In this document: piece by piece, positions 24,765-35,517 of the stretch
Position numbering within the stretch: the stretch's first letter is position 1
How the letters are laid out: every line of letters starts with the position of its first letter
Source of the DNA: Pseudopithomyces maydicus
Taxonomy: Eukaryota; Ascomycota; Dothideomycetes; Pleosporales; Didymosphaeriaceae
DNA: 64,000 nucleotides
Assembly: GCA_026873275.1 (NCBI GenBank)
Contig: JANTUC010000014.1
Span: 806,001 to 870,000, forward strand
Direction of reading: 5' to 3'
Made by a program: the position numbers and the translations under genes
Notes under the pieces: generated by a model
Told to the model about the DNA's origin: nothing
Database searches by the model: none
What the model saw: only the letters and a program-made list of their open reading frames with translations

Positions 24765-26102
24765 ATGGCGACCATCAACCAGGCAGAGCTCGATGACCCT
24801 CTCTTCAATTTGCGCCTCAGCATCTCATCCAACAACGCGCCCATCCTCACAACCACGCCCAACCCGTCAGCGGCCTCAGATACCGTCACACAGCTGTCGC
24901 AAGCTACGCACATTTCCTTCAACGAACCTACACTGCAGGGCGCGCGCCACAAGGTCTTCGAGCTTACGACCCCCACACGTTATGCACCCGACGACAAGCC
25001 GATTGACCTGCGGAGCATATACTTTGCATGGCTGAACAAGGACGCTGCCGTCTTCGAATACATAGCCGCTGTACAATCGCTGAACGAGGACTTGCCCACA
25101 GGCGCAGGAGGCAGCGTGGTCAACCTGAACAATGCGCAGAAGATCGAGTTGCTCAGTTGGCTAAACGGCGAAGTGGAAACTAGCGAGAACATTAAGCCGC
25201 TGGACAGCGCAGCCGCAAGCGCCGCAGCAGGCGATGCGGCCGCGATCGCTGGCGGAAAAGGCGTCCCGGTGCAGCAAGGCGCCTCGACAGCGGGAGGCCA
25301 AAAGATGATGGACGCGCGACTCCTCCAGATCTACGACGGCGAGCGCCGCATGGGCGACCATAACACTGCCCTCCGCGGTACAAAACCAATTGTAGCTCTA
25401 ACCACCTCACCAATCTCCACCCTTACTTGACTAACTGCCCGTCAGGACTTCTCCGCCTACCGCAAAGTAGCCGCAACCTTCCTGCGCTCCTCGTCCTCCC
25501 AGAAGAAAGAATCCATCCCCCAACCCCTCACCACCAACCTCAAGAAACCATCCCGTCGCATCGAGCAACCCATCATCCTGCTCTCCCCTCCGCCTCGTCT
25601 CTCCTCCGCATGTCCAACGTAAAATCCTTCCTCGAATCCGGAACCTTCATCCCCCTTCCGCCCTCGACTCCTCCTCAAACGCATCCTCCAACCTCCTCCA
25701 GATGACGCGCACCCTCCCTCCATCGACGCCCGCGTCCCCTTCCGCTTCATCCTCGTCGACGGCACCTCCATGTTCAAGCCGAACTACTGGTCGCGCGTGG
25801 TGGCCGTGTTCACCACGGGGCAGAGCTGGCAGTTCAAGGGGTACAAGTATGCGAATCCGATCGAGCTGTTTACGCACTACCCTGGCTTCTTCGTCGGGTA
25901 TGGCGGTGAAGACGAGCCGGAGAATGTCAAGGCGTGGGGACGAGGGATCACGAGCGTGCAGGTGGATAAGTGGACGGGGAGCGAGAAGGGGCGGTGGAGG
26001 GATAGGGAGTTGGTGGAGAGGATTTGGGGGCGGATTGAGGAGCATATGAGGAGGACGGGGTGGACGAAGGAGGGTCCGGGACTGCAGGGGCAGGGGAGGT
26101 AG
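24765..26102 (+). CDS. CDC73: Paf1 complex subunit Cdc73 (with apparent frameshifts)
   Basis: Cdc73 is a subunit of the Paf1 complex, which rides with RNA polymerase II and promotes histone modification and elongation. Exon 1 (24765-25391, start MATINQAELDDPLF) and exon 2 (25446-26102) flank a 54-bp intron (GTAGCT to CAG). The N-terminal half has DPLFNLRLSIS and LRSIYFAWLNKDA; the C-terminal Ras-like domain has FRFILVDGTSMFKPNYW, RVVAVFTTGQSWQFK and RWRDRELVERIW. Between them the reading frame slips three times, near 25584-25589, 25650-25656 and 25711-25716. Each slip is cured by one extra C in a C-run and restores family sequence (LSPSASSLLRMSN, NASSNLLQMTRTLP, SIDARVPFRF). The net change is three bases, so the ends stay in register (about 428 residues). 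Assembly error is likelier than a pseudogene. Confidence 0.85.
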
Positions 26103-26532
26103 GACCTTCGTTGTTGGGGTGATGTTGTGCTGAGGAGGGAGTAAGAGGTGATGAGTGCGTACCTGAGTGCGAAGCTTGGCGTTATGTGTATGGGCTGGCA
26201 TTGGTGGCGTTTGGGACGGTTGAGCGACCTGAAGAATCATATTGTATCACTACCTCGCTAGCTGGAATGAGGTTGCTATCTAGCTCCAACGAGGAATATT
26301 ACTTTTAGCATGGAAATTTTAAACCCAACATAGTTATTGCGAACACGCTCATGCATGGTACTTTGAAGTATAGATCAATGGTATCATTAACGTTGATTCA
26401 TTCCGTGTCTCCGAAACATCTGTCAGAAACTCAGATCACTACATATAAACAGGCGCACACTTCCATGTGTTTTCGCTTTTCCCATTCCCATTCCCAATAT
26501 CCGTTCACGACAAACCGAACAAAAAACGACGT
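26103..26532. other. convergent intergenic region
   Basis: 430 bp between the stop codons of CDC73 (+) and LEU1 (-). It should hold both 3' ends. No other feature seen. Confidence 0.5.
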
Positions 26533-29005
26533 CTACCACTCCAGAGGCTCACCGACAACCTCACCCCGATTCGTCTTCGGCACCGCCGCAGCCTCAACCT
26601 TGACAGGGCCCTTGCGATGCCTGGCCAGATATCCGCTGCCATCCAGCCACGGCCACTCGCGTGTCCGCCTGGTCTCATGCTGCTCGATGTCCTTCACGTT
26701 GGCCATAGTCAAGCCAATATCATCCAGCCCATTGATCAAGCAGTGTTTCCGGAACTCCTCGACGTCGAACTTGGCAAGCTCATTCCCATCCGCATCGCGG
26801 ATGACCTGATTCGGCAAATCGACCTCAAGCTCCTTTCCGGACTTGGCCACCTCTGCGATCTTTTCCAGCGTTGCCTGATCCGAGATGCGAATGGGCAACA
26901 TGCCGTTCTTGAACGTGTTGTTGAAGAAGATGTCGCCATACGAGGGCGCGATGACGCACTTGATGCCAAAATCGAGGAGGGCCCACGGAGCGTGTTCACG
27001 GCTCGATCCGCAGCCGAAGTTAGGTCCGGTGCAGACGAGGATCTTCGAGTTGCGGAACGGCTCCTGGTTGAGCACGAAGTTCTTGTTCTCGTTGTCGGTG
27101 CCGGGCTCGTAGCGCCAGCCGTGGAAGAGCGCGGAGCCGAGACCTGATCGCTTGATGGTCTTGAGGAACTGCTTGGGGATGATGGCGTCGGTGTCGATGT
27201 TGGCGATGTCCATGGGTGCGGCGTATCCGCGGAGAGTCTCGAACTTGGGCATGCCGGCCGAGGCGCCCTGGGTGGAGGTGGAGGCGGTGTGGGTGGAGGC
27301 ATCGACGGGTGCGTCGATGATGTGGTCGAGGTCCTCGTCGGAGGTGAGGTTTTCCATGTGTGCATCTCCCTGGATCTCCACCTTAGGAGAGCCCTTTGAC
27401 GCAGACATGGACGGCGGTGCGAGCTTGCGGACGTCGGCGAGGTTGCCAACGATAGCGGCGGCGGCAGCCATCACAGGCGACATCAGATGGGTTCGGCCGC
27501 CCGCACCTTGTCGTCCTTCGAAGTTGCGGTTGGAGGTGGAAGCACAGCGTTCGCCGGGGGCGAGGATATCGGGGTTCATGCCTAGGCACATCGAGCAGCC
27601 TGCCTCTCTCCAATCGAAACCTGCATCTGTGAAGATTTCGTTCAAGCCCTCAGCCTCGGCCTGCTTCTTTACAAGACCAGATCCGGGGACAATCATAGCG
27701 TGCTTGACGTTAGATGCGACCTTCTTGCCCTCGACTACCTTTGCCGCAGCCCGGAGGTCCTCGATACGGGCATTTGTGCATGAACCGATGAAAACCTTGT
27801 CCACGGGAATCTCCTGCATAGGAGTGCCAGCCTTCAGGCCCATGTACTCCAGCGCACGCTTGCAGGCGTTCTTCTTGACATCGTCCTGGAAATCGTCCGG
27901 GCTAGGCACCTTGCCGGTGATGGGAATGACGTCTTGAGGAGATGTGCCCCATGAAACTGTAGGAGCAATGTCCTTGCAGTCGATGTAAATCTCGTGGTCC
28001 CACTTCGCATCCGGATCGGACTTCAGCGACAGCCAGTAGTTGACCGCCTTCTTCCATTCGGGGCTGTCGACCTTGGGAGCCAGCGGGCGCCCCTTCAGGT
28101 AGTCGATGGTGGTCTGGTCTGGCGCGATCATGCCCGCACGCGCGCCGGCTTCGATGGACATGTTGCATATCGACATGCGCGCCTCCATGCTAAGGCTGCG
28201 AATGGCGGAGCCGCAGAACTCGATGGTGCATCCAGTGCCTCCAGCAGTTCCAATGACACCGATTATGTGCAGGATAATATCCTTGCTGCTGACGCCGGGT
28301 GCCAGCTCTCCGTCGACCTGTACCTTCATGTTCTTACTCCGGCGGGTAATTAGAGTCTGGGTGGCCAGGACGTGCTCGACTTCACTCGTGCCAATGCCCT
28401 GAGCAATGGAGCCGAAGGCGCCATGCGTCGATGTGTGGCTGTCGCCACAGACGACGGTAGTGCCGGGCAGTGTGAAGCCCTGCTCGGGCCCGATGATGTG
28501 CACGATGCCTTGTCGCTTATCGTCCAGGCCGAAGTATGTTAGGTCGAATGCCTTGACGTTCTCCTCGAGGGTCATGCATTGTGTCCGTGAGTCGACCTCG
28601 TCGATGAACTTTTCTGTGGTGGTGAGGTTTTTCCGTGAGACGGTGGGGATGTTCTGCGATGGTCAGATAGGGGACAGGGGATGGCCGGGGACACATACGT
28701 GGTCCACGGTGGCGAGGGTGCAGTCTGGTCTCCGCACTTTGCGGCTGGCATTTCTGAGGCCCTCGAAGGCTTGCTGTGTGGGGTCAGTATCGCTCGCGGA
28801 TGCCGCTACCCGATGTTCTTACTGGCGACGTCACTTCGTGCACCAAGTGCCTGTCTGCACACTGTCAGAGAAAGCACCATCACATGGGATGGTGAGGAAG
28901 CGTACCGATGTAGAGCAGAATTGTGCCATCGTCCTTTTCGTTGACGATGTGGTCCTCGAAGACCTTGTCGTACAAGGTCTTTGGGGGTTTCACTGCAGAA
29001 GGCAT
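26533..29005 (-). CDS. LEU1: 3-isopropylmalate dehydratase (fused large and small subunits)
   Basis: Catalyses the second step of leucine biosynthesis, isomerising 2- to 3-isopropylmalate with a 4Fe-4S cluster. Four exons read 29005-28906, 28854-28823, 28773-28699 and 28653-26533. The three introns are 51, 49 and 45 bp, all GT-AG and frame-consistent, giving 775 residues. The start is MPSAVKPPKTLYDKVFEDH. The LeuC part shows VVCGDSHTSTHGAFG, FIGSCTNARIEDL and EAGCSMCLGMNPD, which supply the cluster cysteines. After a Ser/Thr-rich linker the LeuD part shows MDIANIDTDAIIPKQFL and GPNFGCGSSREHAPWALLD. The order and fusion are those of fungal Leu1. All three introns fall within the first 350 bp of the gene, a common fungal 5' bias. 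Probably cytosolic. Confidence 0.95.
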
Positions 29006-29656
29006 GTTGTGTCCCGCTCGTCGTGCTACAATTACAGTGAGGGCGAAGAGGAAAGGGCGAATAAGGGAAGGAGGAATGAGAAGACAGGTCAGCAGCGGAA
29101 GCAGGTCTATCTAAAGTGAGGAGCCGTGGGACTCAAATAGCGGACTTTTGCAGAACAACAGAAAGATGGATGCCGATTTTCGGAGCGCGCATCACGGTCG
29201 GCCAGGCTGACTCTGCCGGGCCTCCTCGGCTAGCCACGCGAGCGACGACACTGCTGTGGCGGGATTTGCGTGCGCCCGCGCAGAAATCACCAGCTGCAGC
29301 GACTCCGGCGGCGATTCGATTCGCTTTGTCTGGTCGCCCTGGCCGGTCTGCTGTGTGGGCTCCGGCGATGACGTTCCCCACCGCGCTCTTTCGCTGACCT
29401 GCTACCCCACCACGCCCCGCGTCTAGACGCGGCCAGCCCAAATTTTCCGCCGCCCGCAGCGCGCCTGTCCGCCGTCAGCACACATTGCACCGCCTCCCAT
29501 TGGCACATTGGAACACTCTCGCACTTCGTTCGTCGCTGTGCCGAGGCCGAGCCTGCAGCCTCTGTGCTTCCTCATTCGTCTCTATCCTACACGTGCCGAT
29601 CTGCCTCTGACCAGCCCTCCACTGCAGCCGTCTCGATAGCCTCTCCATGTACCTCT
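29006..29656. other. LEU1 upstream / ALG7 downstream region
   Basis: 650 bp between the 3' end of ALG7 and the start of LEU1, both on the - strand, so it holds the LEU1 promoter. I looked for a Leu3-type CCGG-N4-CCGG site and did not find an exact one. Confidence 0.45.
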
Positions 29657-31184
29657 CTACCAATTGTCCGCCGTGAACACGAGCAGCGCCATGCGGTGTC
29701 GCACGAGAAGCCCTGCGATCCCAATCGCCGACTGAAACGCCAGTATGCCCAATGCAAGCCGGTCCTCCCGCATCGGTCCAAACCACACCAGCCATAGGTT
29801 CAGGATCGTGAAATTGGACGACGACACCACCTGCCCGTTTGCGTCTGTCTCGATGTCCAGCAGCCGAAGTCGGTGGAGGAGCTTCAGCCCTTCCGCGACC
29901 GGGCGAATCAGAGGCTTTTTGAACTCGACCCGCGAGCACTCGACCAACCCGGTCCGTGCATTGAAGCGCGGAAGCCGATGTCGGGGGCAGGGCACCATGT
30001 GGAACAGCTGCGGAGCTGAGTAGATAAAGTTGAACCCCTGGGGCAGCAGCAGCAGGATCAGTGTCTTGCTGAAGTGGCCCAGGATCCCGTCCACCGCGAA
30101 GACCATGCCTGCAAAGTAGCAGTATGTGTCCCCGACAAACACCTTGGCGGGGAACCAATTGTGCTTCAGCAGCGCGAGCGAGACTCCAATGAAGGGCAGC
30201 AAGAGATAGAGAGAGAACAGGTGCGAGTCGGTCGCGGGATGGGGATACGCACTGAAGGGCCACAGGTACAAGACGTCGTTGATCACGATCAGCACGGCAA
30301 TGACCAGTGACTGCGCAACCTCGATGCCATTGACGCCGGCCAGAATGTTGATGCTGTTCGAGGAGAAGATGGAAAGCAGGGCCATGTATGCGTAGTACAG
30401 CCAACCTGACACCCGTTAGCACCGTTCCACCGACTTGCGCAAGCCACGCACCAAGGTCAAACAGCTCTCCGAGATACGGTCTCAGCGGTATCGGGACAAC
30501 CATCTGGGTGACACCAAAGTCCACAAAGTAGACGATGAGCATGGGGATGGCTGCGACGGCCGGGATGAAGACCTTGTGACGCCATCTGATATCGAACAGG
30601 TCGTCGCCGATACCCAGCAGGACGATGGTCTGCAGCGAGAGGATGGCAGACAGGTACGACGCAAGCTAGAGAATGGGTCAATGGGGCAGGGGGACGCTTG
30701 GTCGGGAGCGGGAAGTGGTACCTTGTTGTGAGGGAATCGGTGGAGTAACCTTCCAGTCTCGACTTCTTCTAGCTCTTTAATGACATCGCGATTGCCACCA
30801 CCTGACGTTGCAACGACAATGTCCTTGTAAAAGGGCCACGGGATGAATGTTATGATGGTGAAAAGGTAGACCATGGCACACACGGCGCCCATGGTCTCTG
30901 GGCTACGTCATGTAAGCTGCGTTCGTAGTCGGGCGGCAGCTGTGGTCGTACATCTCGGTCTGTTTAAGCTTGCACAGGTCCTTGCCCTTGAACCCCCGCC
31001 GTATAAATGCATCCCCCAGCCATCGTATGAGTGCATAGCATGCCGCAAACGCCAGGCAGCTGAAAGCGATCGAGGCGATCAGCGGCTCGCCTTCACCAGT
31101 GAACGTGTTCAACAGCACACCCACGGCCGCCAAGGAAAGAGAGAGCAGCGAATAGGCCTCGGTCGAGCTCAGGGCGGTCGCCAT
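29657..31184 (-). CDS. ALG7: UDP-GlcNAc:dolichyl-phosphate GlcNAc-1-P transferase
   Basis: This ER membrane enzyme starts N-glycan assembly by moving GlcNAc-1-phosphate onto dolichyl phosphate; it is the tunicamycin target. Exons are 31184-30952, 30902-30722, 30665-30452 and 30405-29657. Introns are 49, 56 and 46 bp; all junctions restore family sequence (TEIPETMGAVCAM, PHNKLASYLSAIL, LFDLGWLYYAYMA), giving 458 residues. The start is MATALSSTEAYSLL; a frame extension three codons upstream has no ATG. Many hydrophobic segments are visible. Family motifs include FYKDIVVATSGGGNRD, LLGIGDDLFDIRWRHK, NSINILAGVNGIEV and KVFVGDTYCYFAGM. The C-terminal half has the luminal/cytosolic loop around APQLFHMVPCPRHRLPRF. 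It shares a 220-bp divergent promoter with SEH1. Confidence 0.94.
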
Positions 31185-31404
31185 GACGACCAATGCCAGT
31201 TAATCGCCAGAACCCGGAATACAGTGAATGCACAGAGAGGAAGGCGCGACGGAGCGTCTGGCGGCCCAAGATCGGCAGCTGCACGTCCCGGCGGTTTTTT
31301 TGTTTGTGGTGTTGTTGAAGCCACCTTTGCTGAGGCTCTGCGCTTCCACGTAAGCTCCACCTAAACCCGAAACGAGCTGCCGCCGCGTCCGCTTCGAGCA
31401 AGCC
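31185..31404. promoter_or_regulatory. bidirectional promoter ALG7/SEH1
   Basis: Only 220 bp separate the start codons of ALG7 (-) and SEH1 (+), so both promoters must lie here or overlap the 5' regions. A T8 run occurs near 31296-31303. No TATA box is evident. Confidence 0.5.
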
Positions 31405-33168
31405 ATGGACCATACCACGGAGCACGATCCCATTCAGCTCTCCCTGGACGCAGTCACGCGTAAACTGCACCGTCCAGCATTTCTGTCGAACCTGACGCCT
31501 TCGCGCCTACCGTCGCGCGCAGCCTCAGATTCGAGCCTGTCGCCGGGCGAGGGCCCAAACGCCCCACACCAGCACGCCGAGGCACGGTCCCATGAGCGCG
31601 GCCATTCCCATCTCAACATCGTCACCCTCGACGATGAAGTGGTAGAGGCCGACCTAGTCTTGCCCCTGCTCCAAGAGCCCTCTGCTGACGGGAGCGCCTC
31701 CGCTATTGACCCAACCGTGCAGGAGCAACTCGACGCCGGCTTTCTGGGAGCCCGGGACGCCTACTCCAAGATGGCCAACACCTTCCAGACTTTTGCTCAC
31801 GGTCATCAGGATCTCGTGCTGGCCGTGGATTTCAACTACTTTGGCACGCGCATGGTGACGGCCAGCTCGGACCACCGCCTCAAGGTTTGGGACAAGAAAG
31901 ATGAGTCCTGGTCGCTGGTGGAAAGCTGGAAGGCGCACGATGCTGAGATTGTCGATGTGAGTGGCACCCCATTTACCGCCAGCCGAGCCCTTCCTCCCTA
32001 CATCCCCTGCTATCTGCACAGCCGTTTTTGCCACACCTTATCGGGAACTTCGCAGGCGCCTGAGATTGCTGTGTTACCCCGTGATGGAGAATACCCAAGC
32101 TGCGATCTCCTCCATTTATTCGTTTCACCGCTGATCACTGACAATTGCCAGGTCAAATGGAACGGTCCCTTCATGGGCGAGGTCATTGGCAGCATTGGCG
32201 AGGACGGTCGCTGCAAGCTCTGGCAGGAGGATGAGACCGAGGTGCCCATGTCCGGCAACCGCTTCAAACTCATCACCAACCTAGCATCCCAGACCAATGC
32301 GCCTTTCATGTCTTTGGATTTCAAGAACATCATGCAGGAGACCTGGCTCGCTTTGATCACCCGCGATGGTCTGCTTTTGGTGTATGAGCCTACTGACCAG
32401 AGCAGTCTCAACGAATGGACCAGCATAGCCGAGACTTGGGTCTGTGGCAACAATCCACCAGAGCGCCAGGAAGAGGTAGGTTTCAAGGTAGCCTTCCACA
32501 AAGAGAAACTGCCGTGCTGGACTGCCATCATGGCCGGTTTGGATCGGAAATCACTTGGTCTAGCAGTCGCAGCTATGAACAAAGTCCTGGTCTTCCGCAC
32601 CGACAAGACGAAGCGGTTCTTCAAGGTTGCAGAGCTTGAAGGCGCTCGTCAGATCATCCGCGATGTTGCTTGGGCTAACGGTTCTATGAGAGGCTACGAT
32701 GTGCTTGCCACAGCTAGCAAGGATGGCGCAATTCGCATCTACGAGCTATCTACTCCCCGTCCCGACAAGGTCTCCACCAATATGGGGGCTTCGTCTAACT
32801 CCGCCGTTGCCGACACGCTCTCGTCGCCATCAATGAGCAAATCACGAGCTCCTTCCGGTATCGGTGCGGGCTTGGCCGGAGCTTCGAAGGGACCGGATCC
32901 AGTTCAGGATCACGAACATGGACCTGGCCGTATCTCCCAGGCAGTCAAGCTTGTTGATGAGCTGAACACTCACCAGGGCGCAGTGTGGCGTGTGGCCTTT
33001 TCGCAGATGGGTAAGTTTGACAAAGCATGTTTCATCGTATGGTTTCTAATTCATCTAGGTGATCTTCTTGTCTCCACCGGAGATGACGCTGCCATCCGCA
33101 CGTGGAAGAAGGCCGTCAACGGACACTGGCTCGAGTACTCCGAAATCGGAACCTCGGGCGACAACTGA
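31405..33168 (+). CDS. SEH1: nucleoporin Seh1 (WD40)
   Basis: Seh1 is a WD40 protein of the nuclear pore Y-complex and of the SEACAT/GATOR2 complex that controls TORC1. Exons 31405-31956, 32152-33010 and 33059-33168 give 506 residues. WD40 blades are recognisable: FAHGHQDLVLAVDFNYFGT, HDAEIVDVKWNGPFMGEVI, GEDGRCKLWQEDE, GYDVLATASKDGAIRIY and GDLLVSTGDDAAIRTWKKA. The conserved start of the family corresponds to MANTFQTFAHGHQ (ATG 31771), so the upstream ATG at 31405 adds an atypical 122-residue Ser/His-rich N-terminus. Either could be the true start. Both introns (195 and 48 bp) are multiples of three without in-frame stops, so the unspliced frame stays open. Intron assignment rests on loss of WD40 similarity inside them and on GTGAGT/GTAAGT donors. 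Confidence 0.9.
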   Translation: MDHTTEHDPIQLSLDAVTRKLHRPAFLSNLTPSRLPSRAASDSSLSPGEGPNAPHQHAEARSHERGHSHLNIVTLDDEVVEADLVLPLLQEPSADGSASAIDPTVQEQLDAGFLGARDAYSKMANTFQTFAHGHQDLVLAVDFNYFGTRMVTASSDHRLKVWDKKDESWSLVESWKAHDAEIVDVSGTPFTASRALPPYIPCYLHSRFCHTLSGTSQAPEIAVLPRDGEYPSCDLLHLFVSPLITDNCQVKWNGPFMGEVIGSIGEDGRCKLWQEDETEVPMSGNRFKLITNLASQTNAPFMSLDFKNIMQETWLALITRDGLLLVYEPTDQSSLNEWTSIAETWVCGNNPPERQEEVGFKVAFHKEKLPCWTAIMAGLDRKSLGLAVAAMNKVLVFRTDKTKRFFKVAELEGARQIIRDVAWANGSMRGYDVLATASKDGAIRIYELSTPRPDKVSTNMGASSNSAVADTLSSPSMSKSRAPSGIGAGLAGASKGPDPVQDHEHGPGRISQAVKLVDELNTHQGAVWRVAFSQMGKFDKACFIVWFLIHLGDLLVSTGDDAAIRTWKKAVNGHWLEYSEIGTSGDN

Positions 33169-33750
33169 TTCCAATCTCTCATTACGATTATCGGGCGGCG
33201 GGGTTTGAAGACTTGGGCAGGCGTTCGGTTACGGATGGGCATGCTATTTGGGGGCGTTTTGTTTTGAACTTGAACTGATATGGCTTCCACCCTGCGTCGG
33301 AGCCACATCATGAGAGATACCCTATGACCGTTGTCGGCCAACCTGCGACTGCATTCACACATTGCTGTAATGCGTAGTCTAATTGAACGATATCCGTGGG
33401 ACTGTTCATTTGCTAGCTAGGTACATTGGATTGGGGATTTTCTTCGTCTGCAGAGTACAACTATGGATATGTGCATACTACGTGCAAGCCTAGAGATATT
33501 CGCAGGAACAAATCAGTCTCTCTTATTCTACTGTATCAACCTTGATATCCCATTCGACGAACAGCCTGCGGTTCTCTATCCGGAACCAGAGCCTGCGTCA
33601 TTCTACATTCCTGGAATATGCCCTCCGTCACCATGTCAGCCACACGCATTCCAACCACCCACACCATTTTTCACAGTCTTCCAAGATTCATATACTAGTA
33701 AAACTTCCTGTCTGGCTGTATATCCACATCTCCATCACCTATGTCAAACC
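33169..33750. other. intergenic / possible 5' extension of next gene
   Basis: The next gene's frame is open from an ATG at 33463, but that stretch is not protein-like. I treat 33463-33750 as leader. Nothing else is seen. Confidence 0.4.
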
Positions 33751-35517
33751 ATGCCTCTCTTCCGCCGCCACGCACACTCCAAAGAACTCCACACACAGCA
33801 TTTCCCTGGCCTTGACCCCGATTCCAATCCCAAGACTAACCATCTGCCCTCCCGCAGCGTACTACTTTCGAATTCCGCCACACCAGATTCCCTAGACGAC
33901 GCTCTTTCGCTCTCAGAAACGCCGCCGCCACCACCACCCCATCTTGTACCCACTAAAGTATTCCCCGGCGACTCTTATATTCCCCGCCATGAACCTATAA
34001 GCAGAAAGTCTGCCTGGGGCCGAACGATTCGTACAGAGACACTAGGCGAAGATGCGTTCGAAAGCGATGCTTTTGCGGTGGAGATGCCGACTACGAGGGA
34101 GCCGGTTTTGGAGAGACCGAGGGTAGAGACGTCAAGACCGCAGGTGGAGTCTTATAGAGCAAAGCTACTGGAGCCGTCCAGGGCGAGGATACTGAAGCCC
34201 TCGAGGGCGCAGGTAGAGGCGTATCGTACGTACGAAGAGAAGGCGCGACTGGTGAGGGCGCGGAACAATAGCGAGGGAGTGAGGGTGCCCTCAAAGATAA
34301 TTTCGTATGACTATGCTTATGCTAGAGAGAAAGGGCAGGCCGCGGGTGTACCGTTGAGAGGCGATGTATCATCCGTGGCCAGCTCGCCGCGTCTGTCGCC
34401 AGCCGGCTCGTTTCCTACCAGCCCGACGGTTGCGCATCATGGCTGGGAGACGAGGGCGACGGCCCAAGTACGAGGGGACAGAATGTTTTCGAGCAGCTCA
34501 GACTCACAAGGGTCATACTCGTGCTCAATCAGCGAGTCGTCCAAAGCTCCTGCCATTGCGAGAAAGCCTATCGGCTTGGGCAACGCAACACGCTCACGAC
34601 ACCAACGAGACGACTCCTCCACAGGAGCTACAAGCTCACCACCTTTGAGCCCACCGAAGATAAGAGTGCGCCTCGTACCAAGGGCCACCGCTCCCCAGCC
34701 GCAATCTACCTCGCCGTCAAAGCAACGCCCACCGCCCTCCACCCATTCCACGCCCTCCTCCTCTCCCAAGAGCTCCCGCTCCACATCACCCGGTAAACAT
34801 AATCCGCACTTTTCATACACGACAAGCGCAAGTGAGCAGTTCAAAGCGGTCAACGCCACCGCCTTCGCCCATACGACCAAGGCCACAGGGCCGAACCCCA
34901 AACGCACCTTCGCCGAGATCCTCAAAGACAGGGAGAAGAGGAAATCAGAGCAGAAGCGCACACTCGCTACACGCTGGGCATGGCTTCGTCCAGCTGGGCC
35001 CCGGATCGCAAAGCTAGTCTCGACACCTGCTCCTCCTGCAACCACGAAGCCGTCCCCGACCGCAGCAGTAACACCGGTAGCGACAGCGACGGCGACATCA
35101 TACATTGACCCGTTCGCCCGCCACCCCACACCGCCTCATACCACGCCTCCAACCGTCCGACCCTTCCTTCCACCCTCCCCAAAGAAACAAAAGCTCACCC
35201 GCAACATCCCAGCGCCACCTCCCACATCCCCGAAGCGCAAATTTGAAACCGGGTTTGCACAGATCACGCGGTTCTTCAGTCTAGTGTTCAGGTTCCTACT
35301 CGTGCTGTATGCGTTGGTGGCGGTATATTTTGTGCTGGACGCAGTGAGGGAGGCGGTACATACGGTTGGGGCGCCGTTCCGGGCGGCGAGGAGGGTGGGT
35401 GGATATCTGGGAGTGATTATAGGATGGACTTGGAAGTGGATCGTGAGGGGATGGGAGAGATGGGGCGTTAAGATTGCGTTGAGTGGGGGTTGGAAGGGCT
35501 GGAGGGGGTGGTGGTAG
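33751..35517 (+). CDS. hypothetical protein with C-terminal membrane segment
   Basis: Uninterrupted frame; the preferred start MPLFRRHAHSKELH at 33751 gives 588 residues, while an in-frame ATG at 33463 would add 96 unlikely residues. I do not recognise a characterised family. The first 450 residues are largely disordered and rich in Ser, Pro, Arg and Thr, with an early phospho-site-like SDALSLSETPPPPPP patch. A more ordered block includes RTFAEILKDREKRKSEQKR. Near the end, a hydrophobic stretch (LVFRFLLVLYALVAVYFVLD, about residues 510-530) suggests one transmembrane helix. It is followed by a short tail rich in Trp, Gly and Arg. It may be a tail-anchored or single-pass protein of the nuclear envelope or ER. 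That is inference from layout only. Confidence 0.6.
   Translation: MPLFRRHAHSKELHTQHFPGLDPDSNPKTNHLPSRSVLLSNSATPDSLDDALSLSETPPPPPPHLVPTKVFPGDSYIPRHEPISRKSAWGRTIRTETLGEDAFESDAFAVEMPTTREPVLERPRVETSRPQVESYRAKLLEPSRARILKPSRAQVEAYRTYEEKARLVRARNNSEGVRVPSKIISYDYAYAREKGQAAGVPLRGDVSSVASSPRLSPAGSFPTSPTVAHHGWETRATAQVRGDRMFSSSSDSQGSYSCSISESSKAPAIARKPIGLGNATRSRHQRDDSSTGATSSPPLSPPKIRVRLVPRATAPQPQSTSPSKQRPPPSTHSTPSSSPKSSRSTSPGKHNPHFSYTTSASEQFKAVNATAFAHTTKATGPNPKRTFAEILKDREKRKSEQKRTLATRWAWLRPAGPRIAKLVSTPAPPATTKPSPTAAVTPVATATATSYIDPFARHPTPPHTTPPTVRPFLPPSPKKQKLTRNIPAPPPTSPKRKFETGFAQITRFFSLVFRFLLVLYALVAVYFVLDAVREAVHTVGAPFRAARRVGGYLGVIIGWTWKWIVRGWERWGVKIALSGGWKGWRGWW

Noticed and set aside
24765..26102. CDC73 as a true pseudogene
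   Set aside because: All lesions are one-base shortages in C-runs, the ends remain in register, and other genes show the same pattern.
26467..27937. Plus-strand frames of 226 and 261 codons over LEU1
   Set aside because: Opposite-strand shadows of a fully recognisable enzyme.
29006..29656. Leu3 binding site in the LEU1 promoter
   Set aside because: Several CCGG words are present but none in the CCGG-N4-CCGG spacing.
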